From the NCBI GenBank assembly GCA_025055215.1, contig JANWYO010000142.1:1-64000 (forward strand): a stretch of DNA of 64,000 nucleotides, given 5' to 3'. This document shows positions 1 to 9,546 of this stretch, in pieces. The DNA comes from Gemmataceae bacterium. Lineage in GTDB: Bacteria > Planctomycetota > Planctomycetia > Gemmatales > Gemmataceae. A program made the translations under genes and the position numbers. The notes below the pieces were generated by a model. It was given only the letters and a program-made list of their open reading frames with translations. It was not told the DNA's origin and did not search any database. Numbering within the stretch: position 1 is the stretch's first letter; every line of letters begins with the position of its first letter.

Positions 1-145
1 CATCGGGCTGGAGGTCAACGCCGCGGAGGGCGTCGGCTTTATAACCATGTCGGAGAACGGTGTCCAAGCCGGCCAAGGCTGCGGCTGCTACACTCAACTT
101 AAGACGGCGGCAACGAATGGCTCAGGACCAAGGCGGAACCGCGCC

Positions 146-1186
146 ATGAAAACCGCGGCGGCGGTATTGGTGGAGTTGGATCGGCCCCTGGAATTGTGGG
201 ACCTGGAAATACCCGTCTTGCGGCCCGGTCAAGTCCTGGTGCAGCTGGCCTACAGCGGCGTTTGTCACACTCAAGTCCTGGAAGCGCGGGGCAAGCGTGG
301 CCCTGATCGGTTCCTGCCTCACTGCTTGGGCCACGAGGGGAGCGGCTGGGTCCGGGAATGCGGCCCCGGCGTCACGCGGGTCCGACCGGGAGAGCCGGTC
401 ATCTTGTCGTGGATCAAGGCCCCGGGGATCGACGTAGCCGGATCGGTTTACACTTGCGGCGGCCGCAGCGTGAATGCCGGGGCCGTGACGACCTTCCAAG
501 ACTGGGCCGTTGTAAGCGAGAATCGGTTGACGCCCCTGCCTGGGGACTTCCCATTGCGGGAGGCGGCCTTGATTGGCTGCGCCGTCCCCACGGGGGTGGG
601 GGTGGTCTTGCACACGGCACGGCTGCAGGCTGGTGAGGGAGTGGCTGTCTTTGGCGTCGGCGGCATCGGCCTGTGCGCCGTGGCCGCCGCCCGCTTGGCG
701 GGCTGCTGGCCCATCGTGGCCATCGACGTGCGCGCGGCCAAACTGCGCTTGGCCACTCAACTAGGTGCTACCCACACCGTTGACGTCACCGTTACCGACC
801 CGGTCGCCTTTGTCCAGCAGTTGTGTCCGGGGGGAATCGATTGCAGCATTGAATGTTCCGGTCGGCCGAGCGTCATGCGCCAGGCCCTTGCGGCGGTCCG
901 GCCCCGCGGTGGCACGGCGGTCGTCGTCGGCAACGCCCCCGCCGGCGACCTCTTGGAGGTCGATCCGCGAGAGCTGAACCAAGGCAAGAGACTCCTCGGC
1001 AGCTGGGGAGGCGAAAGCGTTCCCGACCGCGACTTTCCCCGCTACTGCCGCCTGATGGCCGCCGGCCGTCTCGACCTCTCCCCGCTGCTGACTCGGGAGT
1101 ACACCTTAGACCAGATTAACCAGGCACTCGACGACCTGGAGGAAGGAAGGGCTTTCCGGCCGCTGATCCGGTTCCCTCCGGCGTAG
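146..1186 (+). CDS. Zinc-dependent alcohol dehydrogenase family oxidoreductase
   Basis: Medium-chain dehydrogenase of 346 residues, probably a cytoplasmic NAD(P)-dependent alcohol or sugar dehydrogenase. The N-terminal GroES-like half carries the catalytic zinc ligands in GVCHTQ and GHEGSG, and a third Cys in GCAVPTG. The Rossmann half begins at GVGGIG. The four-cysteine structural zinc lobe usual in classical ADHs is missing from the region after GEPVILSW. The frame is open back to the window edge, but the MKTAA start at 146 matches the family N-terminus; the ribosome site there is weak. It lies 62 bases before a sugar epimerase on the same strand, so a joint role in making a nucleotide or polysaccharide sugar is likely. 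The substrate cannot be told from sequence. Confidence 0.85.
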   Translation: MKTAAAVLVELDRPLELWDLEIPVLRPGQVLVQLAYSGVCHTQVLEARGKRGPDRFLPHCLGHEGSGWVRECGPGVTRVRPGEPVILSWIKAPGIDVAGSVYTCGGRSVNAGAVTTFQDWAVVSENRLTPLPGDFPLREAALIGCAVPTGVGVVLHTARLQAGEGVAVFGVGGIGLCAVAAARLAGCWPIVAIDVRAAKLRLATQLGATHTVDVTVTDPVAFVQQLCPGGIDCSIECSGRPSVMRQALAAVRPRGGTAVVVGNAPAGDLLEVDPRELNQGKRLLGSWGGESVPDRDFPRYCRLMAAGRLDLSPLLTREYTLDQINQALDDLEEGRAFRPLIRFPPA

Positions 1187-1248
1187 TGGACCCGCCGTGT
1201 TCGTGCCCTTGAAACCGCTCCGGCCAAGATCGGCGAAGGACCCTTGTC

Positions 1249-2247
1249 ATGACTCAGCACACGGTCGTTGTTTTGGGGGCCAACAGCTTCTCCGGTCAGG
1301 ACTTGGTGGACCTGCTGCTCGACGACCCGCGCTATCGGGTCATCGGCATCAGCCGGTCGCCGGAGCGCTCGGCCGTGTTCCTCCGCTACCGCCGACGGGC
1401 CGACTTGTCGCGCTACCAGTATCACGCCCTTAACCTGAACCGGGACATGCCGGCCATCTTGGAGCTGCTGGACCGCGAGCGGCCGGCGTTGATCGTCAAC
1501 TTCGCGGCCCAAAGCGAGGTGGCCCCGAGCTGGGAGTATCCCGAGCATTGGTATCAGACGAACACCGTCGCCCTGGCCCGGCTGGTGAATCATCTGCGCC
1601 GCCAGGATTACCTCCGACGCTACCTGCACATTTCGTCACCGGAAATTTACGGCACCTGCGTGGGCACGGTGCGAGAGGATGCCGTTCCCAACCCGAGCAC
1701 CCCCTACGCCGCCTCCAAGGCCGCGGCGGATCAGCTGCTCCACGTCTACCACAAGCAGTTCGGTTTTCCAGTGCTCTGGGTGCGGGCCACGAATGTGTAC
1801 GGGGCCGGCCAACAACTGTACAAGATCATTCCTCGCTCGATCATTTACATCAAGCTGGGGCGGACCATCGAGCTGCACGGCGGTGGCCGGGCGGTCAAGA
1901 GTTACATCCACATCCGCGACGTCTCCCTTGGCGAGAAGGCCATCCTGGAGCGAGGTCGGGTGGGGCAGATATACCACTTGTCTCCAGACGCCGGCGTCGC
2001 CGTTCGGGACGTGGTGGAGCGGATTTGTCGGCTCTTAGGCAAGACGCTGCCCGAGTGCACGCGCGACGTGGCGGAGCGCCCGGGGCAGGACGCTGCCTAC
2101 GTCATCGACTCGAGCCGCGCCCGCCAAGAATTGGGCTGGTCGCCGACGATTCCGTTGGAGCAGGGATTGGCGGAAGTCGTTGATTGGATCGATGCTAATT
2201 GGCAGACGATTCGCACCCTGCCGCTGACATATGAACATCGTCCCTGA
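1249..2247 (+). CDS. NAD-dependent epimerase/dehydratase (GDP-mannose 4,6-dehydratase-like)
   Basis: Extended short-chain dehydrogenase of 332 residues. The Rossmann nucleotide loop GANSFSG lies near residue 8, a serine-rich SSPEIYGT motif comes before the active site, and YAASK gives the catalytic Tyr and Lys. These are the hallmarks of sugar-nucleotide epimerases and 4,6-dehydratases. An AAGGA ribosome site precedes the ATG by about eight bases. It follows the zinc dehydrogenase gene closely and the two look like an operon whose upstream part lies outside the window. The exact sugar nucleotide is unknown; dTDP- or GDP-linked substrates are both possible. Confidence 0.88.
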   Translation: MTQHTVVVLGANSFSGQDLVDLLLDDPRYRVIGISRSPERSAVFLRYRRRADLSRYQYHALNLNRDMPAILELLDRERPALIVNFAAQSEVAPSWEYPEHWYQTNTVALARLVNHLRRQDYLRRYLHISSPEIYGTCVGTVREDAVPNPSTPYAASKAAADQLLHVYHKQFGFPVLWVRATNVYGAGQQLYKIIPRSIIYIKLGRTIELHGGGRAVKSYIHIRDVSLGEKAILERGRVGQIYHLSPDAGVAVRDVVERICRLLGKTLPECTRDVAERPGQDAAYVIDSSRARQELGWSPTIPLEQGLAEVVDWIDANWQTIRTLPLTYEHRP

Positions 2248-2317
2248 GCGCGGTGGAAACGGCGTGCAGGCCCCGCGGGCCGCCTCGGGGCTGTGGGGCA
2301 CTTCCGGGCAGGGGTCT

Positions 2318-5300
2318 TCAGCCGAACAGCATCCCGGCATAGCCGACGACCCGGCTGGTGTCGCCGGTGACGTCGGCGGATGTGGCATAGGCCACGCGCT
2401 CGGACCGGGTCGGTCGACCGAGCCGATGCAGCGTCTCGAGCACGATCACCGCCGGTAGGACGCCGCACATGCTGATGTTGTTCTCCATGACGGTGTCGTA
2501 GACGGCCTCGGGATCGAGCCGGTCGAGGGCGGACAGGGCGAGCTCGTCCAGCTGCCGCGTTTCTGCGTCGGTGGCGAAGTGGTTCATGTCACTGGAAATG
2601 ACCAGCAGCGGCTGCTCGTCCAGGCTGCGAAGGACACCGGCGAGGCCGTCGGCGAAGGCCCGGCAACTCTCCAAGTCGCCGCCGCCGATGGTGATGCCGA
2701 CGACGCGCGTTCCCGGGGCCAGCCGGGCCAACAGGGGCAATTCGACCTCGATGCCGTGCTCGCGTTGGTGGGCAGCGGCGTCGAGTTCCAGCCCGGGAAT
2801 GGCCTGGGCCAGCGCACGGGCCAGGGCCGGGTCCGATGGCAGGCTACCTCCCGGAAACGCCCAGGTCTCGTGCGGGGCCACCGCCCAATCCATGCCCAAG
2901 GAAGTGTGCTTCGGTCCCAGGATGATGACCGTGCGCGGGATACGGACCCGCCGCAAGACCTGGGCCGCAATCCGCCCGGAGTAAATCCAGCCGGCGTGCG
3001 GCACCATGACGGCCGGCCAATTCTCCGAACGCCGCTCCCCCTGGAGCAGGGTATCAAGCATTCGCTGCACGTCGTCGGGGGTGCCGGGATAGAAGGTGCC
3101 GGCCACGGCCGGGGGCCGAATGGCCGGCCCGGCCACGGGACGCGGGGCGGTCGAGAGCGCCACCCGCGGCTCGGTGGTGGCGCATTCCAGGCTGAAGACC
3201 GCTGACGACGCCGGGCGTGACACCCGGGCCTGTCCGGCGGCCAACTCCAGCAACCGCTCCGCAGGCTGTTCCGGGTCGCGGACAATGCCCATCTTATTCC
3301 GTTCCATCACCAGAACGGCCCGATGCTCCGGCTCAACGCCGGCCAAGTCAGGATCGGCCACGGTGCCGTGCAGCGACGTGTCAAAGAAGATCGACACACC
3401 AACGGCCAGCGATTCGAGTTCTTCCGCCGATATTCCGCGCGCCGCCAGGGCTTGAGCGGCGTTCTGCGACAGGGCGAACAGAGTTGATTGCAACGGTACT
3501 CCCGGTCGCATCGATAGCTGAAAGAAGTGCAGGGCGTCGGAACTTCTTGGCGGCCGAACGCTCACATGGACCCCGGCGACCTGACCGTCGGCCAGGCCGG
3601 GAAGATAGTAGATCGGAACGGCGCCGCACAGGTGGTTGATGATGTTGCGGCGACAGAAATCGGCATAGGCTTGCAGCTGCTTCGCCCCGGGCTTGGCGGG
3701 ACGCCGGGCCATCGAAGCGCCGTTGGCGTGGGGCTGAAGCCGGCCACGGATGACATCTCCCTCGAAACGGTACAGTTCCGTGGCGTCATCCTTCCACAAC
3801 GAAGGATGCAGACCTGCCTTGACGCATACCTGTTCGAGGAAAGTTCGCACGTCCCAGGCGTGATCGACAGGTACGCCCGGCAGGAGCAAGCCGCGGGCCT
3901 GACCGCGGACCACCTGCAAGCCGTGTCGGCCTATCGTCACCGCCTGAAGCCGTTCCTCACCGCGGGCTTCCACCCGCTCCGGGCGATGCAGTACCCAGAT
4001 TTCCAGCTTAAGGTGTTCCAGTTCCCTCCCTGAGACGGGAGGGAAACGGGCGTCGTCCCAGACGGTCCGTTCGACGGCGTCGTGTAAGGCCGCGGCCAAG
4101 GGAATGGCCGGGCCGAGCTGGCCGCAACAGCCGCGAAGATGCCGGCCGCGTTTCAGGCTGACAAACGCCCCGGCCACGGGCCGGTCAGCGGCCCCGGCCA
4201 GGGTGGGGTCCGACAGATAGGCCGGCCGGCGCTGCACGCTGGCATGGATCAACTCGGCCGTGGCCGTGAGAATCGCCCGTTCCTGCTCGGGAGAAAACCG
4301 GCTTGCCGGAGACGACGCGGCGGTCGGGGCGGTGGGGGTTGGCAGCGGCATGGTTTGCATCCCTCCGACGGCAACAGTGGGCTTCTCGACCTTGGGAATC
4401 GGCACTTCCGAGGGTGTCGTCATGGCTCGGGGCCGCCGCGACAGGTAGGCGCGCAGGTCGTTGCCGGTGCGGACCTCCTCGGGCGATTTCGGCCACACGC
4501 CCGGCAGGGGCGTTTGACAATCCGGACAGCGCCCCTCCGGCGTGATGCGGTACGACCGCACCAGGTAACCGATACGCTCAATCACCGTACTTTGGCACTT
4601 CGGACAGCGGGTGTTTTCCCACGGGCCGACCTCGCCCGGCCGGTTCCCCGCATAGACAAAGCGCAACCCCTCCTCGGCACCGATTTCCGCGGCCTCGATC
4701 AGCTGCCGGGCTGTGGTGTTGTCCGGCTCGGTCATGCGGTAATCTTTGTGAAAGGCGGTGACGTGCCAGGGAATGTCGGGGCTGACCGAGGCAAGAAAGC
4801 GGGCCGTGTCGCGCAGTTCCGCCGGGCTGTCGTTGAAGCCTGGCACGATCAGGGTCACGACCTCGAGCCAGATGCCGCGGTCGTGGATGCCACGGATGGT
4901 GTCCGTCACTTGGCGAAGTGTGCCGCCCAGGGTGCGGTAGTGACGTTCGCTGAAGCACTTCAGATCGACCTTGTACGCCTGGATCCACGGCTTGAGGAAG
5001 TCCAGCACTTCCGGGGTCGCGTTGCCGTTGGAGACAAAGGCGCACGTCAGGCCGGCCAGCGCGGCCTCCTGAAAGACGGCCACGGCCCATTCGGCGGTGA
5101 TGAGCGGTTCGTTATAGCTGGACACGACCAGCCGGGCGCCTTCACGCCGCGCCATGGCCACCAACTGGGCCGGGCTGACAGGACGGATGGGGGCCACGGC
5201 CTGCTCATCCCGCAAGGCTTGGCTGGTGAGCCAGTTCTGGCAGTAGGCACAGTGCAAGTCGCACCCCATCATGCCGAACGTCAGGGCGTCGCTGCTGGGG

Positions 5301-5584
5301 TAGACATGGAAAAACGGTTTTTTCTCCACCGGATCGCACTGCAAGGCCGCCACGTAGTGGAACGGCACCCGCAATTGGCCATCCCGTTCAAAGCGGACCT
5401 TGCAAATGCCGCGCTGCTCGGGCCCGATGAGGCAGCGGTGACCACACGCCACGCAGCGGATCCGCTCCCCCTCGCGGTGCCAGAGCGTCCCGATGGTCGT
5501 GTGACGGTCCAGGACCTCGGCCAAGGTCGGATTGGCAACCCGTGTTTTCATCGTTGGCAAACGTCGCAGTTGGAACGGAAGCAT
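2318..5584 (-). CDS. AmmeMemoRadiSam fusion: radical SAM + two AMMECR1-like domains + MEMO
   Basis: A single 1088-residue protein joins all three parts of the AmmeMemoRadiSam system. Residues 30-380 are the radical SAM enzyme: Cys108, Cys112 and Cys115 (CDLHCAYC) would bind the 4Fe-4S cluster, with Cys pairs at 44/47, 327/330 and 353/356. A Pro/Ala-rich linker (390-430) leads to an AMMECR1 domain (432-616; RHLRGCCGQL and DARFPP). A second, diverged AMMECR1-like segment spans about 637-800. Residues 822-1088 are a MEMO domain, with PHAGWIYSG, GPKHTS, SSDMNHF and MCG placing the conserved His, His and Cys. These parts are usually separate genes. The biochemical reaction is not established to my knowledge. 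ATG at 5584 or in-frame ATG at 5551 could be the start. Divergent from putA. Confidence 0.9.
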   Translation of the reverse strand: MLPFQLRRLPTMKTRVANPTLAEVLDRHTTIGTLWHREGERIRCVACGHRCLIGPEQRGICKVRFERDGQLRVPFHYVAALQCDPVEKKPFFHVYPSSDALTFGMMGCDLHCAYCQNWLTSQALRDEQAVAPIRPVSPAQLVAMARREGARLVVSSYNEPLITAEWAVAVFQEAALAGLTCAFVSNGNATPEVLDFLKPWIQAYKVDLKCFSERHYRTLGGTLRQVTDTIRGIHDRGIWLEVVTLIVPGFNDSPAELRDTARFLASVSPDIPWHVTAFHKDYRMTEPDNTTARQLIEAAEIGAEEGLRFVYAGNRPGEVGPWENTRCPKCQSTVIERIGYLVRSYRITPEGRCPDCQTPLPGVWPKSPEEVRTGNDLRAYLSRRPRAMTTPSEVPIPKVEKPTVAVGGMQTMPLPTPTAPTAASSPASRFSPEQERAILTATAELIHASVQRRPAYLSDPTLAGAADRPVAGAFVSLKRGRHLRGCCGQLGPAIPLAAALHDAVERTVWDDARFPPVSGRELEHLKLEIWVLHRPERVEARGEERLQAVTIGRHGLQVVRGQARGLLLPGVPVDHAWDVRTFLEQVCVKAGLHPSLWKDDATELYRFEGDVIRGRLQPHANGASMARRPAKPGAKQLQAYADFCRRNIINHLCGAVPIYYLPGLADGQVAGVHVSVRPPRSSDALHFFQLSMRPGVPLQSTLFALSQNAAQALAARGISAEELESLAVGVSIFFDTSLHGTVADPDLAGVEPEHRAVLVMERNKMGIVRDPEQPAERLLELAAGQARVSRPASSAVFSLECATTEPRVALSTAPRPVAGPAIRPPAVAGTFYPGTPDDVQRMLDTLLQGERRSENWPAVMVPHAGWIYSGRIAAQVLRRVRIPRTVIILGPKHTSLGMDWAVAPHETWAFPGGSLPSDPALARALAQAIPGLELDAAAHQREHGIEVELPLLARLAPGTRVVGITIGGGDLESCRAFADGLAGVLRSLDEQPLLVISSDMNHFATDAETRQLDELALSALDRLDPEAVYDTVMENNISMCGVLPAVIVLETLHRLGRPTRSERVAYATSADVTGDTSRVVGYAGMLFG

Positions 5585-5731
5585 CTCCCCGGTAGGCGTT
5601 GTGGGCCGCTCCTCAGCTCAGGCCGCCACCAGGGTTTCCTCCATTGTATCACCCCGGAGCGGCGCCATACGATAGGCCGTGCCCGCCGGTCCCGGCCAAT
5701 CGGCTGGGACCGGCGGCTGGGCAGGGCTGGC

Positions 5732-8700
5732 ATGGCGCGCGCTTCCCGAGATGTCGAAGAGCTGACCCAAGCCTTTGGCCGGGCGATCTTCTCCCGCCTC
5801 GACAGCGGCGGCCCGGTCCCCTGGGGACCGGCGTGGTGGCAAGAACGGCTGCTCGACCTGACCATGAGCGACGAAGCGGTCAAGGTCCAGCTGTTCCGCT
5901 TCATCGACGTCTTGCCGATGCTGCGGACGCCCGAGGCGATCTGTCGGCACTTGGGTGAGTATGGGACCGAAGAAGGCGTTCGCCTGCCGCCTTGGTTGCG
6001 CCGCTGGGGACGTCGGCTGCCCCGCTCGGGCCCGATGGCGCGACTGCTGGCGTGGCTGGCCCGCCGCCAGGCAGAACGCCTGGCCCGGCGGTTCATCGCC
6101 GGCGGCAACCTCGACGAGGCCCTGGAGGTCATCGCCCAGCTGCGGCAGCGGTCGCTGGCTTTTACTATCGACCGCCTCGGCGAGGCAACCATCACCGAAG
6201 CGGAAGCCGACCTCGCCCAGGCAGACTACCATCACCTGATCACCGGCCTGGGGCCGCACGTCAATTCCTGGCCCTACGAACCTCGGATCGACCGCGACGA
6301 CCAAGGTCCCTTGCCGCGGGTCAACATCTCCGTCAAGTTGTCGGCACTCTACAGCCAGTTCGACCCCATCGACCCCACGGGCACCAGCGCCGCGGTGCGT
6401 GCCCGGCTGCGGCCGCTGCTTCGGGCCGCCCGCCAGCAGCGCGTCTTCATCCACATCGACATGGAACATTATGCCGTCAAGGACCTGACGCTGCGGATTT
6501 TCCGCGACCTGCTTGAGGAAGAGGAGTTTCGTGACTGGCCCGACGTCGGCATCGCCATCCAGACCTATCTGCGGGAAACGATGACCGATCTCGAGGAGTT
6601 GGCCCGCTGGGTCGAACGCCGAGGGACTCCCGTCTGGGTGAGGCTGGTGAAAGGTGCGTATTGGGACTACGAGACGGTTATCGCCGCTCAGGAAGGTTGG
6701 CCGGTCCCGGTTTTCCTCCACAAGTCCGAAACCGACGCCCACTATGAGAATGCAACTCGCTTCCTCCTCGAGCAGCGGGCCCTCCTTCGACCGGCGTTCG
6801 GCACCCACAATGTGCGCAGCTTGGCCCACGTCCTGGCGTGGGCCGAGGTCCTCGGTCTGCCGGCGGGCAGCTTCGAGTTCCAGATGCTTTATGGCATGGC
6901 AGAGCCGATCAAGGAAGTCCTCGTCGGCCTGGGTCAGCGCGTCCGGGTCTACACGCCTTACGGCGAGCTGCTGCCCGGCATGGCCTATCTGGTGCGGCGG
7001 CTGTTGGAAAACACGGCTAATGAGTCGTTCCTGCGGGCGAGCTTTGCCGAACACGTGGCCGAGGAGAGATTATTGATGAACCCAAGTCAGCAATCCCACG
7101 CGGCGACATCAGCCCCTCGGGAACCCTTGCTACCAGCGATGCCCCCCGACACGTGCGCCATCTTTCGGAACGAGCCGCTCGCCGACTTCAGCCGGGCGGA
7201 AAATCGCCGAGCGATGCAGCGGGCGTTGGCCCAGGTCGCGGAGCAGTTCGGTCGATGCTATCCGCTGGTGATCGCTGGTCGAAAAGTCGAGACGGAGGGG
7301 GTCATCGAGTCGGTCAATCCGTCGCATCGGCGGCAGGTGGTTGGCCGCTGCGGGCGTGCGACGGCGGAGCACGCCCGCGCCGCCGTGGCGGCGGCGCGGG
7401 CCGCGTTCGCGTCGTGGCGCGACACCGAGCCCAGGCGCCGGGCGGAGTTCCTCTTCCGGGCTGCTGAGGTCCTGCGGCGACGCCGCTTTGAACTGGCTGC
7501 CTGGGAGGTTTCCGAGTGCGGCAAGCCGTGGCGCGAGGCCGACGCCGACGTGGCCGAGAGTATTGACTACTGCGTCTATTACGCCCAGGAGATGCTCCGG
7601 CTGGCCCAGCCCCGGCGACGCGATTTTCCCGGCGAAGACAACGCCTACTTCTACGAGCCACGCGGCGTGGCCGTGGTCATCGCGCCGTGGAACTTTCCGT
7701 TGGCGATCCTCTGCGGCATGACGACGGCCGCCCTCGTCACTGGGAACACCGTGATCATGAAGCCGGCCGAGCAGTCGTCGGTGGTCGCCGCCAAGCTGAT
7801 GGAAGTCTTTGAAGAGGTGGGCCTCCCCCCCGGAGTGGTGCACTATCTGCCCGGCATCGGCGAGGAGGTAGGCCCGGTGCTCGTGCAGCATCCGGACGTG
7901 GCGCTGATCGCGTTTACCGGCTCGAAGGCCGTCGGCTTGCTGATTAATCGTCAAGCCGCCGAGATGGTCCCCGGTCAGGATCACGTCAAACGGGTCATCG
8001 CCGAGATGGGCGGCAAGAACGCCATCATCGTCGATGACGACGCCGACCTGGACGAAGCCGTCCTCGGCATCGTGCGAAGCGCCTTCGGCTACGCGGGGCA
8101 GAAATGCTCGGCCTGCTCCCGCGTCGTCGCTCTGGCCGACATCCACGATGCGCTGCTGGCCCGATTGGTAGAGGCCACCCGCAGCTTGAAGATTGCCCCG
8201 GCCGAGGACCCCAGCTGCGGCCTCGGTCCGCTCATCGACGATGAGGCCCGCCAGCGGGTGCTGCGCTTCGCGGCCATCGGCCGGGAGGAGGGAAAATTGG
8301 CGTATGCAGCCGACGTCGGCCCGTGGGCCGACGAAGGCTTCTTCGTCGGCCCCCACATCTTCGCCGACGTGGCACCGACCGCCGTCATCGCCCAAGAGGA
8401 GATTTTCGGGCCGGTCTTGGCGGTCCTCAAGGCGCGGGACTTTGACCACGCCCTGGAGATTGCCAACGGCACCAGTTACGCCCTGACCGGAGGGCTGTAC
8501 TCACGAAGTCCCGGCCGCATCGCCCGCGCCAAAAAGGAGTTCCGGGTCGGCAATCTGTACATCAACCGCAAGATTACCGGGGCCCTGGTTGATCGTCAGC
8601 CGTTTGGAGGTTTCAAACTCTCCGGGATCGGCTCGAAGGCGGGCGGGCCGGATTATCTCCTCCAGTTCCTCCTCCCGCGAACCGTCACGGAGAATACCCT

Positions 8701-8749
8701 GCGGCGGGGCTTCGCGCCCTCTCCGTCGGCCCAGGCGGTTGCAGGATGA
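5732..8749 (+). CDS. putA: Bifunctional proline dehydrogenase / glutamate-semialdehyde dehydrogenase
   Basis: Oxidises proline to glutamate in two steps, P5C being passed between the two sites. The protein has 1005 residues. Residues 140-445 are the FAD-dependent proline dehydrogenase barrel (IDMEHYAVKD, RLVKGAYWDYE, FGTHN). Residues 475-990 are the aldehyde dehydrogenase, with catalytic Glu758 in EMGGKN, nucleophile Cys792 in GQKCSA, and an APWNFPL NAD-site motif. No N-terminal ribbon-helix-helix DNA-binding domain is present, so this is the short, non-autoregulating type. The frame is open far upstream, but that part is antisense to the neighbouring gene; ATG 5732 begins the family-like region. 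The 147-base gap to the divergent AmmeMemoRadiSam gene should hold both promoters. Confidence 0.93.
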   Translation: MARASRDVEELTQAFGRAIFSRLDSGGPVPWGPAWWQERLLDLTMSDEAVKVQLFRFIDVLPMLRTPEAICRHLGEYGTEEGVRLPPWLRRWGRRLPRSGPMARLLAWLARRQAERLARRFIAGGNLDEALEVIAQLRQRSLAFTIDRLGEATITEAEADLAQADYHHLITGLGPHVNSWPYEPRIDRDDQGPLPRVNISVKLSALYSQFDPIDPTGTSAAVRARLRPLLRAARQQRVFIHIDMEHYAVKDLTLRIFRDLLEEEEFRDWPDVGIAIQTYLRETMTDLEELARWVERRGTPVWVRLVKGAYWDYETVIAAQEGWPVPVFLHKSETDAHYENATRFLLEQRALLRPAFGTHNVRSLAHVLAWAEVLGLPAGSFEFQMLYGMAEPIKEVLVGLGQRVRVYTPYGELLPGMAYLVRRLLENTANESFLRASFAEHVAEERLLMNPSQQSHAATSAPREPLLPAMPPDTCAIFRNEPLADFSRAENRRAMQRALAQVAEQFGRCYPLVIAGRKVETEGVIESVNPSHRRQVVGRCGRATAEHARAAVAAARAAFASWRDTEPRRRAEFLFRAAEVLRRRRFELAAWEVSECGKPWREADADVAESIDYCVYYAQEMLRLAQPRRRDFPGEDNAYFYEPRGVAVVIAPWNFPLAILCGMTTAALVTGNTVIMKPAEQSSVVAAKLMEVFEEVGLPPGVVHYLPGIGEEVGPVLVQHPDVALIAFTGSKAVGLLINRQAAEMVPGQDHVKRVIAEMGGKNAIIVDDDADLDEAVLGIVRSAFGYAGQKCSACSRVVALADIHDALLARLVEATRSLKIAPAEDPSCGLGPLIDDEARQRVLRFAAIGREEGKLAYAADVGPWADEGFFVGPHIFADVAPTAVIAQEEIFGPVLAVLKARDFDHALEIANGTSYALTGGLYSRSPGRIARAKKEFRVGNLYINRKITGALVDRQPFGGFKLSGIGSKAGGPDYLLQFLLPRTVTENTLRRGFAPSPSAQAVAG

Positions 8750-8799
8750 GCGCGCCAGGCTCGCCGCGTTTTGCACCGACGGCCACCACCGGCACCGAC

Positions 8800-9546
8800 T
8801 CAGTTATTCGGCCGAACGATCCGCGGCGGCGGCTCGGTCTTGGGGGTGTCCGCCAAAGGAATGCGCTCGACGGTCCAGCCGGTGGGCAGACCCGGTGGGG
8901 CGAATTCGTGGCGGTTCACCGCGACATTACTGTCGATCTTCGGAATGTCCCATTTGATCTCGTTGCCATTGGGCTGTTCAAACCACAGTTCGCGCGGCAG
9001 GAACGTCTTGTTGTTGAGCACCAGGCGCGCCCTCTGGAAATCAGCCTTGTCCGCGGGAAGACGTGGCAGGATTTCCAGGTAGATGTACCACTGGTCTTCC
9101 TTGACCAGGCGGAGATCGAAGCGCTTCTTGGCCTCTTCCGCTTTCATGCCCAAAAGCAAAGACAATGGCCCGTCATCCGCGACGTTGCCCTGCCGCGCCG
9201 GTGGCAGCTCATGGACACGGATCTTCTTCTCCTTGGGGCGGTATTCGTACAGGAACGTGCCCGTGAGCACATACTTCTCGTAGACCTGGGGATTCGACTG
9301 CTTGACCATGTCGAGGACGGCGAGGTTGGGACGCATGTATTTTGCCGACCCGACAAAGGTCGTGGTCGTCATGTTGACCTTGTCCGTTTCCGTGCGGCTG
9401 CATTGCAGCACCAGGGTTTGCACGCTTTTCATCTCCTGCTCCCACCGCTGCAAGAGAGTATCGAGGCGGTTGGGCGCGGGTTGCTGGGCCGCCAGCGGGA
9501 GGGCGCCCAGCAACAAACTGGCGACACTGATCCAGTGCGAACGCAT
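8800..9546 (-). CDS. Secreted planctomycete-specific protein (TIGR03009-like)
   Basis: A 248-residue exported protein. The start at 9546 is favoured because an AGGAGAAGG ribosome site precedes it and a clean Sec signal follows (MRSHWISV...LPLAAQ). The body has RWEQEMKSVQTL and a fold pattern recalling outer-membrane lipoprotein sorting proteins (LolA/LolB-like beta sheets). It resembles the planctomycete conserved secreted family I know as TIGR03009, an assignment from memory of the family pattern. The function is unknown; binding of a lipid or hydrophobic ligand in the periplasm is conceivable. It is convergent with putA and divergent from the TolC-like gene. Confidence 0.72.
   Translation of the reverse strand: MRSHWISVASLLLGALPLAAQQPAPNRLDTLLQRWEQEMKSVQTLVLQCSRTETDKVNMTTTTFVGSAKYMRPNLAVLDMVKQSNPQVYEKYVLTGTFLYEYRPKEKKIRVHELPPARQGNVADDGPLSLLLGMKAEEAKKRFDLRLVKEDQWYIYLEILPRLPADKADFQRARLVLNNKTFLPRELWFEQPNGNEIKWDIPKIDSNVAVNRHEFAPPGLPTGWTVERIPLADTPKTEPPPRIVRPNN

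Noticed and set aside
4139-5731. In-frame 531-residue upstream extension of putA
   Set aside because: Antisense to the radical SAM/AMMECR1 coding region, with no homology to PutA N-termini; the family starts at 5732.
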